Positions 37,120-48,098 of a DNA stretch of 64,000 nt are shown piece by piece. Origin of the DNA: Sphagnum magellanicum. Its lineage: Eukaryota; Streptophyta; Sphagnopsida; Sphagnales; Sphagnaceae. Numbering within the stretch: position 1 is the stretch's first letter; each line of letters opens with the position of its first letter. A model generated the notes under the pieces. That model was given only the letters and a program-made list of their open reading frames with translations. It made no database searches and was not told where the DNA came from. The stretch spans positions 21,831,223-21,895,222 of the forward strand of contig CM038907.1 of assembly GCA_021904315.1 (NCBI GenBank), given 5' to 3'. The translations under genes and the position numbers were made by a program.

Positions 37120-38720
37120 AAAAAGTTGAATGTGAATTCAATCAAATTTACTAGGATTGATGGAGGATTAGTGGGTTGCTAGACTTAACTAGTCTGAATT
37201 TGTGTATGGTGTGGATGGGAAAATGCAATCAATGAAATATAAAATTTGTTCACATATTGAAGAATGAGATAAATTTGTTGGCTCCAAAACTCAATTCTTT
37301 GATAAAACATTCTAGCCTTAGGTAGTCTGTTGTGAGTTGATTAAAAGTTGTAATGAGTGAATATTTTTTCAATTTAAGTAATGTTCATGTCAAAAATGAA
37401 AATTTTTATGGAATTGCATGGGATTTCACAATTGTTAATTAGTTAACAAATGGTGGGAAAGTAAAGAAGAAAAAATTACACTCAATTTGTTGTAGTGTGG
37501 CATCTCCTCAAGTAAGGCCGCACAATGATGGACATTGAAAAGTTCAAACCATTTTTCCAATTCTTGAAGTAAAGAACTACCTTGAAAACACTATAGTGAT
37601 TTTATAAGATGGACCATAGTTAAGGTGATGCATAGGGTTGTTTTGCGTGTGATCAAAATTGTTGCCAAATCTTTGTTTCTTTCAATAAGTTGTGATGAGG
37701 TGACAATTGTTAACAACGAAAGTTGGTTATATGTGCATGTCTATGTCATTATTAATGAACGCAAGTTCTTATCTTGTTTAACTTGTAGAGGGTGGATGGA
37801 ACCACTTCGGATAAATTGACAAAAATGATTGTTAATTCACTTGTTGAATATGGAAGTGCTATTGAGGCCGAGCTAGCCCATAAGCTTGTATGTTTTGGAA
37901 TAGATGGAATTACAAATTTTTAGGGGTTGAAAGGTAGCATGACAGTTTGACTCATGTGAAAACACATTCCATATTTCAATGGTGTGCATTGCAATGCACA
38001 ATGCACAAATCTAATTATTACCATTTTGAGTTCCTTGAAGTTGGTATCCAAGATTGAAAGTCTCCTTTTTGGCATGTATAATTATTTTACACATACACTT
38101 AAAAGACATCTTGATTTTGGGGAGTTGGCTAAGCTTTTTGAATGCAAAGGCAACAAAATTATGAAAAATGTCAAAAACATAGTGGATATCCATTTTAGAG
38201 AGTCATCCCAAAATACAAACTTTTGGTGGTTAAAGTGGCTGAAGACATTGCCACTATTGAAACTAAAATAATTAATTATGAATTGTTATGTGATGTGAAG
38301 ACTTTGTAGATTTGGCTTGCTTCTTATCATGTTTGGAAACTATAGGTACAAGGGTTGTCCAAATTTGCACAAGGACAACAAACCTTCATTTGCGACTTCA
38401 TTTCTCCTTAAAACTTTGTGAGGCTAATTTATTTGTTATGTGTTGTGACAATGAAAAGAAATATTCCCCTAACACTTTTATTTGTTTATTGAATTAGTTG
38501 AACACATCCATGATGTTTTGTGCTTGAATTGGTGGAAATAACATGCAAGTCCCAAGTTGATTATGTTACTTTCTTTGCAAGAGGTAAATTTTACATGTTG
38601 CATTATACCAATGCAATCGTTGGGATCAAAAGCATGGTAAATAGGGAGGCTTGGGTTGAAGCTATAGAAATTTGTGAAGGAACAATATTCAACAATAGTT
38701 GTGGGCTTGATATTTGAATT
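37120..38720 (+). pseudogene. Decayed hAT/ZNF862-like transposase gene
   Basis: Plus-strand frames pieced across stops and frameshifts give the landmarks of the ZNF862-like hAT-derived family: HVKNENFYG, LSISCDEVTIVNNESW followed by VHVYVI, NSLVEYGSAIEAELAHKLV, GVHCNAQCTNLIITILSSL, LVSKIESLLFGMYNYFTH, KRHLDFGELAKLFECKGNK, LVEHIHDVLCL and VTFFARGKFYMLHY. The equivalent of the KTRW(I)SM segment is mutated (KNIVDIHFRES). At least six in-frame stops are visible, so it cannot code for an active protein. Family assignment is from memory of this motif series. No terminal inverted repeats were identified. Confidence 0.6.
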
Positions 38721-40960
38721 TGGGAGGCACTTTTCAACTGAAGAGTTGTTAAATGCCATTGGGATAATATATCCTTGATATTTTTCTTGTTCTTGATGCA
38801 TAAATCACATTCCCTACTCACATGGCCATTATTCAAGCATTTTTTGGGTTTTAAAAGCCCTTGGACAATTCCAAAAGGTTTGTGGGGCCAATATTGGACC
38901 CTATTTGTCTTGATAAACAATATTCCTTTAAAAATTTAAGAACGAAAAATCATTTTCAAAGCCATGTTTCCTCCCCATGATTACAAATTTATTACACTTG
39001 TGGAAAAAAATGATATTTAATATTGTTTTGGTTCAATGGTCATTTGAAAGGTTTAAGTTATTGAACTTATATATGATGATGATTTTGAGTAGTATGAAAG
39101 ACGATTGGACTTCTCCAACCTTTTGTTCATTAAGAACAAGCTTTGAAATCATTTAACAATTTCACCTTGACCCTTGTGAGGCTGTATGCTCAAAGCTTGT
39201 ACTCACTAGAGGCGTTCCCCTTGCACACATTGTTATGCAACTAGAATGAACTTCAAACTCATTATAGGCTACATGTGTAACTTGGATTTTATGGCTTTAA
39301 AGTTTTATTCCTTTCAAGTTATTAGTGGAATGTAAAACAACAAAATTATGGTTGTCAATGGGAGGTTGCTAGGTTTTTATACCAACAATTGGAGTTTATC
39401 TTGTTGGTTTTTTACACTAACATGAATTTATTTTGCAAGTTTTTTACACTACAATAAGATTTTATCTTATCGATTTTCATACCATGTATCACAAACCATG
39501 GTGAAAAAATGTTGAGTATTAAAAAAACATTGGTTTTTATTTTGGTATTAGTGTTTTGTATTTTGATGTTGACATGAAGCCATAATCTTAGGTTTATATT
39601 CATATGACTTGACCTTGAACAATCATGAAGTGCTAGTGAAACATTTAATCCATTTGAAGGTCTTGTGCATGTTGTTTAATGCAATGTGAATGCAAGTGGT
39701 GCTTAAGTTGTAGTTGGTAGGACCCCTTGCGATTGGGGTTCAATTCCCCTTTCAGCTACTTAATTCCAACATTGTGGGTATTACACAAACATTTGGTGAA
39801 TAATAAGGGTTTTGATGTTATTCAATTGAATTTGATAAAGGTTTGATTGCTAACTCAAAATTGGTTTTTATTCATTAGAAGAAAAACCTCAAAATGTAAT
39901 CAATTGATTTGCGACTACATGCAACTAATTGTCATTTACAACTAACCTTAGTTATTTTTGCAACTAAAAATTACATTACATATCTTTTGGTCACATTTGT
40001 GACTATGTGACCTACCATTAAGATATATGTAAAGGTACCATACATATGTTTTGGCTTCCCTTCCCATCTTGAAAATTACATAAAGTATTTACACTTACAT
40101 TTTCATATTAAAAAACATGGTGCAAATGGGATGAACCAATAAAAAAAAAATTAATACAAATTTTTTTTGAAAAATTAAATGCACCTACCCCCTAGCTTAT
40201 CTATTACATTAACTAACCTATTTGCTTAAGTAAATATCTAGCCAAAGTAAGGAGGTAGGTAGATAGATAGGTAAGTAGTTGTCTAGGCTAAATAGATAGA
40301 TAAATAAATCATTTGCACTAATCAATAATTGCTACGCGGCACCAAAATGAACTGCGACATGTGCAAATCTACAAGATCATTTGGTGGACGATTGAAATAT
40401 ATTTAGATTTTTAATTTTAAAATATTAAATGTGCCACATGGCATTATCTGATTAGTCAATCACCCTAAAACATGGATAAATCTTGGTCACATGATCTAGA
40501 TTTAAAAGTCAACAACTTGGATTAAATTTGGTTTATTTATTTAATTTTAAAATTTTAAAATAACTTGTAGTTCAATATTGCCATGAGTTACATCTAAAGA
40601 ATAACATGTGGTGTTATTTTTGAATGTCATCAAAATAATCGCATGTTAGTCACAAATGCCCATACAATTGTGATCATATATAGTGGATGAAATTATATAC
40701 ATACATATTCAAGTTCATTCATAATAATTTGATAACATTATTATGACGATATGTTGTTTGTTTGTGATTAATTGTTGTTTACAACTTGTCATTTATAACT
40801 AAAGGGATTTTAATCGCAAATTGTCACTTGCAACTAATATTTTCTTATTGATTAATTTTCAACATTCCACTATGAACATAAAATATTCTCAAAATATTTC
40901 AACTAATTCTTGCCGCGTGCCAATTTTGCAAAAATAAAATAAAATTGATAAAATAGTTGT
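38721..40960. other. AT-rich intergenic DNA with repeat debris
   Basis: No gene supported. Contains a SINE-like tRNA-derived segment (39700-39760) and AT-rich sequence with scattered GCAACTAA/TTGCGAC motifs at 39.9-40.85 kb. That may be another old transposon whose ends I could not define. A GATA-type simple repeat lies near 40255-40310. Confidence 0.4.
39700..39760 (+). repeat. tRNA-related Pol III promoter segment, SINE-like
   Basis: TTGTAGTTGGTAG (39708-39720) resembles an A box. It is followed about 30 bases after its start by GGGGTTCAATTCCCC (39736-39750), a perfect T-arm with the 7-base TTCAATT loop and a B box. The acceptor stem does not pair, so this is not a working tRNA gene. A tRNA-derived SINE head is the likely explanation. 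Confidence 0.45.
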
Positions 40961-40969
40961 TGGGAGAAA

Positions 40970-41872
40970 ACCTGGGCAGGGGGAGGGCAGCAGGCGAGCG
41001 TTCGCTGCTGGCTACTACATATGCGCAACGCAAACGATCGCCACTCCTGCGCCAGCATCAAAAACGCATCTAAAACAAAAGATGCTGGCGTTCGCCGCCA
41101 CCACCACGGTTCATGTGCGTGGTACATGAGAGAGCCAGAAACTCCGTCTCTCTTCTTCTTCTTCTGCTGTTGTCCCTGTTCCTGCGTCTTCTGCATAGAT
41201 GCACGCAAGCACGCATTTCGGCTTTTCTGGCTCTGCTGCGCAGCGATCCCTTCGCGCTCCCCAGATTCACCACCTGAAACAATTCCTTATGTCAGTTGCT
41301 CTCTGTCTTCAGAGCTTCCCTCTTTTTTTCAAAAAAGAAATTATTCTGGGAAGGATCACATTGTCCTAATATTGTTTGGTTTTGGGTTTGTTGTCCATGT
41401 CGTCAGGGGTTGTCTCTGTGCACTGGAAGTTTCCAGCTTGCAATCGAGGATCTCGATCTCGTAAATTGTGTTCTTTATTGTTGCGGGAAGGGTTTTTGAA
41501 TTTTGTTGTAGCTTGCGATTGCCTTGCGGTGCGTGAGTGTTTTTTTTATTGTTGCAGAACTGCTAGTAGACGAGCATGCAGTGGTTCTGTACTGCAGGTT
41601 TGGTTGGAATTGAATATCAGGGCGGAGCTGCTGCTGTCGACGACGGCTAGAATCAAGGGAATGTGGAGAGTGTGGGAATTAATATCTGTGTGATCGGGAA
41701 GACTTTTGTTGCTGCTGCTGCTGCGGCCAATGTACGTGCCTGCACTATGCAGTAGCACGCATGGGATTGTTTCACAAGCTTGATCTCTTGTCAAAAAGCT
41801 GCTCGTCATCCGGTGCCAGCAGCTAGTTTTACCGTAAGTCACTGCAGCACTTCTCTGCTTCGACCTTCAAGA
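40970..41872 (+). promoter_or_regulatory. CpG-rich promoter/leader of the sigma-factor pseudogene
   Basis: The local sequence is clearly richer in CG dinucleotides (for example around 40995-41110 and 41190-41270) than the neighbouring AT-rich DNA. It directly precedes the sigma-factor reading frame. It looks like an ancient promoter and 5' leader. Promoter function is inferred from position only. Confidence 0.35.
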
Positions 41873-44762
41873 ATGTCTGTGATTCATACCTATGTAAACA
41901 AATCTTTCAAATGCCGTGGAGGACGTAGGCGAAAATCTCCTCGTCTTGTAATCGTTGCATCAGCCAACGGCCCTGATAATGTTCTGGTTCTTGGAGAGGA
42001 AAGGAATAAGAAGATCACACGATCGACGAGAATATCGAGAGAGACTAAGGCAGCTGTTGCGGCTGTTGTCAGTTGTCCCACTGCATTGCTTGTGTCAGAG
42101 GACCAGATGGCCGACGACTTGGAAGGATTAGCTGCAGTGTTAGAACTCACATACAAGGATAGCCTGACCGCGGCGTTGGAATCCGCCTATAAGCAGCAGT
42201 CGGCGCTTGAACTGCCGTCTTCTGATCTGCGAGCGCTGCAGTACAATACGCTGTCTTCGTTTGCTCCAAGCAACCGCAAGGTGTCGGCGAACCATATCCA
42301 CGTTCAAGTTCCCAAGAAGAGGCGGACAAAGCTGACCAAAGTTGCTGCTCAGATCCAGCTGAACACGAAGAAATTGGAAGCAATTAGAAAACCTGATAAG
42401 AAAATTCTTCTTCCCCCTGTGTCCCTCAAAAACTTGCTGATCCTTTGTTAGAGAAACCTGAAATTAGGGTTAAAAGAAAGAAGAAGAAGCGGTTGGACTT
42501 GCACAGCAGAGTTGCATTACGAGAGACATGTAGACTAGCAAAAAAAACTCTTGGAGCTGCAGCTTCAGAAGTCAGAAGTAGTAGCTGTAGTGATAGTTCT
42601 GACTATGACAATTTGTGGTCAGATAAATCTTAACACCTGATAAACAAAAACAGTCCATCCTTGGACCTTACAGCCATGATCTCCTGGGAGAAAATAGATC
42701 ATGTCTTGCTCACTGCAGATGAGGAACACGCACTTGCATTCCTTATGACACCATTGAAGGTAAAATTTGGTTCTTCCTATATCCCTTTGACATGACTGGA
42801 TGCCATTGTCTTTCTCTCTGAGTAGAACCCATGTGAGCTTCCATGACCTAATATTCTTGGGAGTATTGATTCCTTTATTGCTGAAGCTGCCTGCATGTGA
42901 TAAAGAACTCAGGGATTCTCTCACAATGAATATATGGGTTTAGGGTTTTATCTGCTTTAGTCAGATCCATGCATAGTTCTTCATAACTATCTTATGATTG
43001 TGGGTGGTAGATCTTCTGCACATATGAAGCTAGTTTGGTGAGGATGGTTGTGCTCATTTATTGTGTACATTTCCATGTTCAACTGCAGGACATTTTGGTG
43101 TTGTTGAGATTTTAGGTCTGAGTTCACTGAAGTTGTGGACTTTGCTGATAATGCGTATTCCTCCACTACCCTTGCCAGTTGCCTCTCTTTTGGTTAAATG
43201 ATCTGTTTGGAATGTTTCAGGGTATGGAAAATTTGAGGAAGAGACAGAGAGAAGAGATGGCTAGTAAACCAAATGATGAAGACCTGGCAAGTGCTGCTGG
43301 CATGAAGCTTCGCACATTTCAACAACAAATGCTGTTAAGTAATGCTGCCAGAAATAAGCTCATTCAGGTATAATTTCCACATAAAAAACCGTTTTGCTTA
43401 GCAGTTGACAAATTTTACACTCCTCCCTATATGTATTGCACATCTTAAATTACATCTCAATCTCATCTTACTGTTCATCAAGAAAGATATGCACCTACAT
43501 TGCTGACCTGAAGGTATTGATCCTGAATGGATGGACAAAACATGGATTCGGGCATTTGAACTACTGGCTTTGTGGTTCCTGTCCTGTGCAGCATAATCTC
43601 CGACTGGTGCTCTCTCAAGCACACAAGTATTTCACACAAAGCATGAGCCTTTCTGTTTTTGATCAATGTCAGGATGGTATCCTGGGACTTATTGACAGCA
43701 TTGACAAGTTTGATCCTAGAAAAGGTTACCGGCTTTCCACATATGTTATTTACTGGATCTGCAATTCCATTTTGTGTGCTCAGACAAGATCTGGGCACTT
43801 ATTGTGCACACCTTTCAATGTTGCAGCTGGAATCTCTTTTACTTTTTCCTCTCTTGCTTTTCTTTCTTCTCCACCATATGATACACTTATCTTGTTATGT
43901 CACATGTTGAAGGCCATTGACTTATCTTTCAATATCCACTTCATTCTGCTGCAGCATAAACAAAGTATAAAGCAGACAAGCATGGATTTGCTTATGGAAA
44001 AGGAACAGGCTCCTACACATAATGAGATCATGTCACAGCTAGGATTAGGTTATTCACGTTATTGCAATATTCTCCAGACCAGCATCAGGCCAGGCTCTAT
44101 GCTGACCCAATGCAGGACAACTGTAAAGAACTTGTTGAGAACTTAGTGGACAATGAAGACTGAGGTTCTCTGATGTGGAAACTCAGCAGAGATGTGGTGT
44201 TGCAATGTGGATTGGATGATGTGGTAATGCTACTGATCACTGCCTACCTTGCCTCCTTCCAGAAACTGGCCTTGTCCACCTCAGAGTCTGGGTTTAGTTG
44301 TATTGTATCAAGGATTAGAGGGTATGAGGACAATTCGACAGGGAGCATCCTAGTGGTGTTTTCAGTGGGTGGACAAGTGAGTGAAGCATAAGAACCTGCC
44401 ATTGAGAGGGTGCTAAGAGCACGGGATGGTTGCTAAATACTGTGTACTCCAAGAAGTGAAGGGAGGAATTCACCCGAGGAGGTGCTTGTGTCTGAATAAC
44501 TAGTTGATAAAGCATGATCCAGAATCTGATGCTGTTCAATATTGTCCTCCTGTATTGTTTGCAGCTCAATTCTTTGAAACCAAAGGAGAGTGTAGTCCTT
44601 AGGCAAAGGTTTGGGCTGGATGGGAAAAGAGAATGCTCTCTCGAAGAGATTGGACGGAACCTCAACCTGTCAAGAGAGATGGTGTGAAGGTATGAAATGC
44701 AAGCACTCTTAAAATTGAAGCATCCAACCTGTGTGGAGTATCTTTGGGGTTGCTTTGTGTAA
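41873..44762 (+). pseudogene. Plastid RNA polymerase sigma factor, pseudogene
   Basis: Sigma-70-type plant factors direct plastid RNA polymerase to promoters. The first ATG (41873) opens a Ser/Arg-rich transit-peptide-like start. A one-base frameshift occurs near 42430 (LPPVSLKNL to DPLLEKPE), and an in-frame TAA lies at 42631. Further exons encode HVLLTADEEHALAFLM (to 42758), GMENLRKRQREEM...RNKLIQ (43221-43365), and region 2 (43592 on: HNLRLVLSQAHKYFTQ, DGILGLIDSIDKFDPRKGY, STYVIYWICNSI). Region 3 (MDLLMEKEQAPTHNEIMSQL) and region 4 (44565-44762: [32 protein letters not shown], stop, RYEMQALLKLKHPT) follow. A second frameshift follows region 3, and TGA at 44685 replaces a conserved Arg. No good donor follows the region 2 exon. 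Conserved Arg codons are Cys at 43760, 43775, 43805 and 44730 and Trp at 44745. Confidence 0.85.
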
Positions 44763-47700
44763 CCATTCTCTCTCACCATTGTGTACACAAAGTTGCCTGA
44801 TGTTCATTAGTAAACTGCTTGCAAATATTTGATAGTTCATACACTGGTCATTGTGGGTTAGTTCAGAACACTACCACAAATGCTGTAGTTGATTGTGTGA
44901 GGGCATCATCCATTCTTAAACGGGAAAATCTCATTCTTAAATGCAGTTAGTCCTTCTTTGTTTCAGTTCTTTGAAACACATCTTTTTCAGCAAAAAAGTT
45001 CTTACAAGTCTAGGGTAACCCAGCACAGCATTACACCCTGTGAACTTGAGAGCAGAGCTCAAGGTTGGGAAGTGTAAGCCCTGCTGCCAGGGCACATTAT
45101 TGAGCATAATGATTGAGGCAGGAATGTACAGTGGGGCCTCCTGCGAGTGCTGTGGGAAATTATCATATTGGCCTGTCCTGTGCAGGGGCATTTTTCAAAA
45201 TGGAATGCCTCCCATTGCATTGGCATTCTGCAAAACAGAATGCCTGCCTGTGAGGTCAGTACTCATTATGAGTCCATATACTTGTATGTATGTTTGGACT
45301 TGGTGTCATGATGATTGAAAATGATGATGACCAGAAATGAATGTACCTATTAATTTATTTGTTACAATCCAAGAATGAAGTTGAGTCCAAGTACTTGTCA
45401 TATGAAAGTAATCGTCTCAAAACTATGTGACTTTTATCACTCATGTTTAGTTGTATTTTCATGATCAATTCTTGACTTCAGTGATGAATCTTAGCCATGT
45501 GAAATATGCTAATGGAAAGAAATTTGCACAAAAGAAAGTTAATAGAATGAGCATTATTATCCTAGCTAAGTGAATTGTTCAAATTATTAAGTGTGAGCTT
45601 GAGAATTATGGTTTGGTGTAAATCTACCTCAAACAAGTGGACTTCAAACTCCCATGGGATGTTGTGTTACTAGTTCATGAAATATTCATATCTTTCTATA
45701 CATATTACATGTTACTAGTTGAATGTAAGCATAGAATCCACCCCTTTCGTTTAGAGCGATTTTAGACAAGGGTCCAAGACCAAAAAGTGGCAAATTGAGG
45801 CTAAACCTACATGGCACTTGTTTTGGAGGGAAAATCAATTGGTTTGGACCAAAAAACAGTGCTAAAAGGAGAGCTTGTGATTTGGAGAACCAACAATCAG
45901 GCTAGGGACCAAGGTACTGTCCAACTCAAGGATTCAATTTGCTTCAAATCAGTCCAAATTGGTTCCTAGGAAATTGGACCCTGGAGCCTTGTCTAAAGTG
46001 AGCCTAAGTTGATGCTTATTGGACTATGGCATCTATTACTCTTCTAGTTTATACAAAATTTGTATAGGATTCTTACATTATTTGTTGTAGTCTCCCTTAG
46101 AATCTAGTTTTTTGCACATATGTTTAACTTCACCAAATCTCCGGAAAAGTTCAAAATAAGTCCTTAACTCAAACGTTCCAACCCTTAAGGCACATGTGGT
46201 AAAGTTCTCTTATTTGCACTTGTCTACATACTTACCCAATATCAACCTAGTTAAGTATATATGTCTAGCTCACAAACACAAATGTCCAACATTTAGTTGT
46301 CTAATTTTATTTTCTTTCAATTAAAAATTTAAACCACACCCTAATTACTATAATTGATAAACATTTTTTTTCACAATAATGCAACTTGATATTTAATAAT
46401 AAGAGATAAAAAATCTTAAGAACATTTCAAAAACACAAATCTTTCACTTGTGTAATCTATGAAAGTGTCTACAAATTTTACATAGTTTATACATAAGTGA
46501 AAATCGTAAAGCTCTTGTGATGCAAGTCAATAATAAAAATCATAATTTAAATATGTTTTTAAAATTAAATTAAACTAGATTCATCTTTCCTTGAATTTGA
46601 TGAGATATTTCTTAATGATACCACCCAAAAATGGGTTCATCTTAGTGTCAAAAAATAACCTTGTGATGTGATAAATTATTAAACCCATAAAAATGAACAC
46701 ACTTGAAATAAAAGACTCAAAGTAAGGTGTGTCAACATGGCCATTTCTTCATCAGAATTCATGTCACACAACTCGAGAACAACAACCTTAGAAGGAACAC
46801 ATTGAACAAAAGTGCTAGGACGACCCAATCCTAAAAAAAATGAGAAGATGTTGGCTAGTCTAGCCATAGATAAAGTTGAATGGACAACAATAAACTTATG
46901 TGGATCTCCTAGCTTCCTCACAAGAAAGCTCTAGAGTTTTGTTGGAGTCTCAAGCAACTTATAGCATGTTCATTTGCCAACCAAAGCCACTTTAATTGAG
47001 CAAAATTTTAAGCAAGATGATGATGCCCACATTCTACATTTGGTATTATTGTTTAAAATATTAATTCTAGTAAGAGCAAAGGCTAAAGGAATAAGGCCCA
47101 AAATGTACCCCTTTTGGGATGCTAATCACTTTCATCATTCAATACCACTTTGAGAAGATGCAAGCCTCCACAATTACAATTCTAAGTCAAGCAATAGAAG
47201 TGGGGTTTGGCTTCCTTTCACTTTGGATCCTTCATATATGTCTAGGTATAACAAGGGGCGTGTTAGACTGTGGCCTTGCCATTGACATTAAAAAGTATCT
47301 TAAGGCAAAAGAAGAATTACGGAAACTCAAATATTTCACCATGCAAAAAAAAAAGAAAACCTAATCTTCAAAAAAGCCTCTAAAAGAAACCAAAATCCTT
47401 CAAGATATTATAACTCTTGTAACTAATCTCAAGTTTCAACACAAGCCAAAATATCATCTTTCAAAAATCCTCATATAAAAATAGACCTATTATTATTACC
47501 TAGTAGGGGCCAAAATCCCTTTAAGCTACTATACTCTATAATGAATCTAAAACACAATATCCTTGCCTACCAAGGCAAGGCCAACAAACCTTGTATTGAA
47601 GAAGCTCTCTTTTGAGCTCTCCAGTCATGTTCATAGCCTGCCACAACAACAAAGGAAATCTTGAACATGCAGTGAAGTATCAAATTGAGTTGCCATACAA

Positions 47701-48098
47701 CTCAATTACAAGAGAGATTCAAGAAGAGATGTCATGATCCTCAATTATAGATAGAAAACACACAATCATACCTTAGTAGAATCAGCACTTCTTCCCAAAG
47801 AAACTCATGGACCTTTTCTCTCTTCTAATGGAAGGTTATTTAGGTCAGTACTTCACCTGCACATATACATGATGAGACTTGAAATCATAGGCCTCCTTGC
47901 TCTCAATCAATTAAGCAATCCTTTTGATCTAAAATGCAACTGAGAAATTCAAACCAGATCCTTGAACCCTAATTTTATGTTAACCAAGTTCTTCTGCTTG
48001 TTCCAGCAAAGCTTGTGAAAAGAAGAGGAAGAAGAAGAAAAAGTCTTTCTATGTGAGTGAGGAAGGGAGGGAGGAAGCGAGAGAGGAAGAGCTGGAGG
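44763..48098. other. Intergenic DNA with one MITE-like element
   Basis: No gene is supported. A 255-bp element with inverted-repeat ends lies at 45751-46006. Frames near 46.7-46.9 kb (minus) and 47.1-47.4 kb (plus) are unrecognised. The last 100 bases are a purine-rich leader of the hydrolase gene. Confidence 0.5.
45751..46006. mobile_element. MITE-like element with imperfect terminal inverted repeats
   Basis: TTTAGACAAGG (45761-45771) and its complement CCTTGTCTAAA (45987-45997) bracket about 215 bp. Inner GGGTCCAA/TTGGACC and GACCAA/TTGGTTC motifs also face each other, so the whole unit is roughly palindromic. There is no coding capacity. Clear target duplications were not seen. Confidence 0.5.

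Noticed and set aside
39900..40860. Possible transposon bounded by GCAACTAA / TTGCGAC motifs
   Set aside because: The motifs are scattered and in mixed orientation, and no consistent terminal repeats or target duplications were found.
41780..41872. Longer N-terminus for the sigma-factor frame
   Set aside because: It would start at a TTG codon; the first in-frame ATG is at 41873.
43502..43591. A frame reading DLKGIDPEWMDKTWIRAFELLA before sigma region 2
   Set aside because: It lies in the intron between LIQ (43365) and HNLRLV (43592), two segments that join directly in sigma factors.
48057..48098. In-frame upstream extension of the hydrolase with a basic N-terminus
   Set aside because: The upstream codon is GTG, not ATG; the first ATG in this frame is at 48099.
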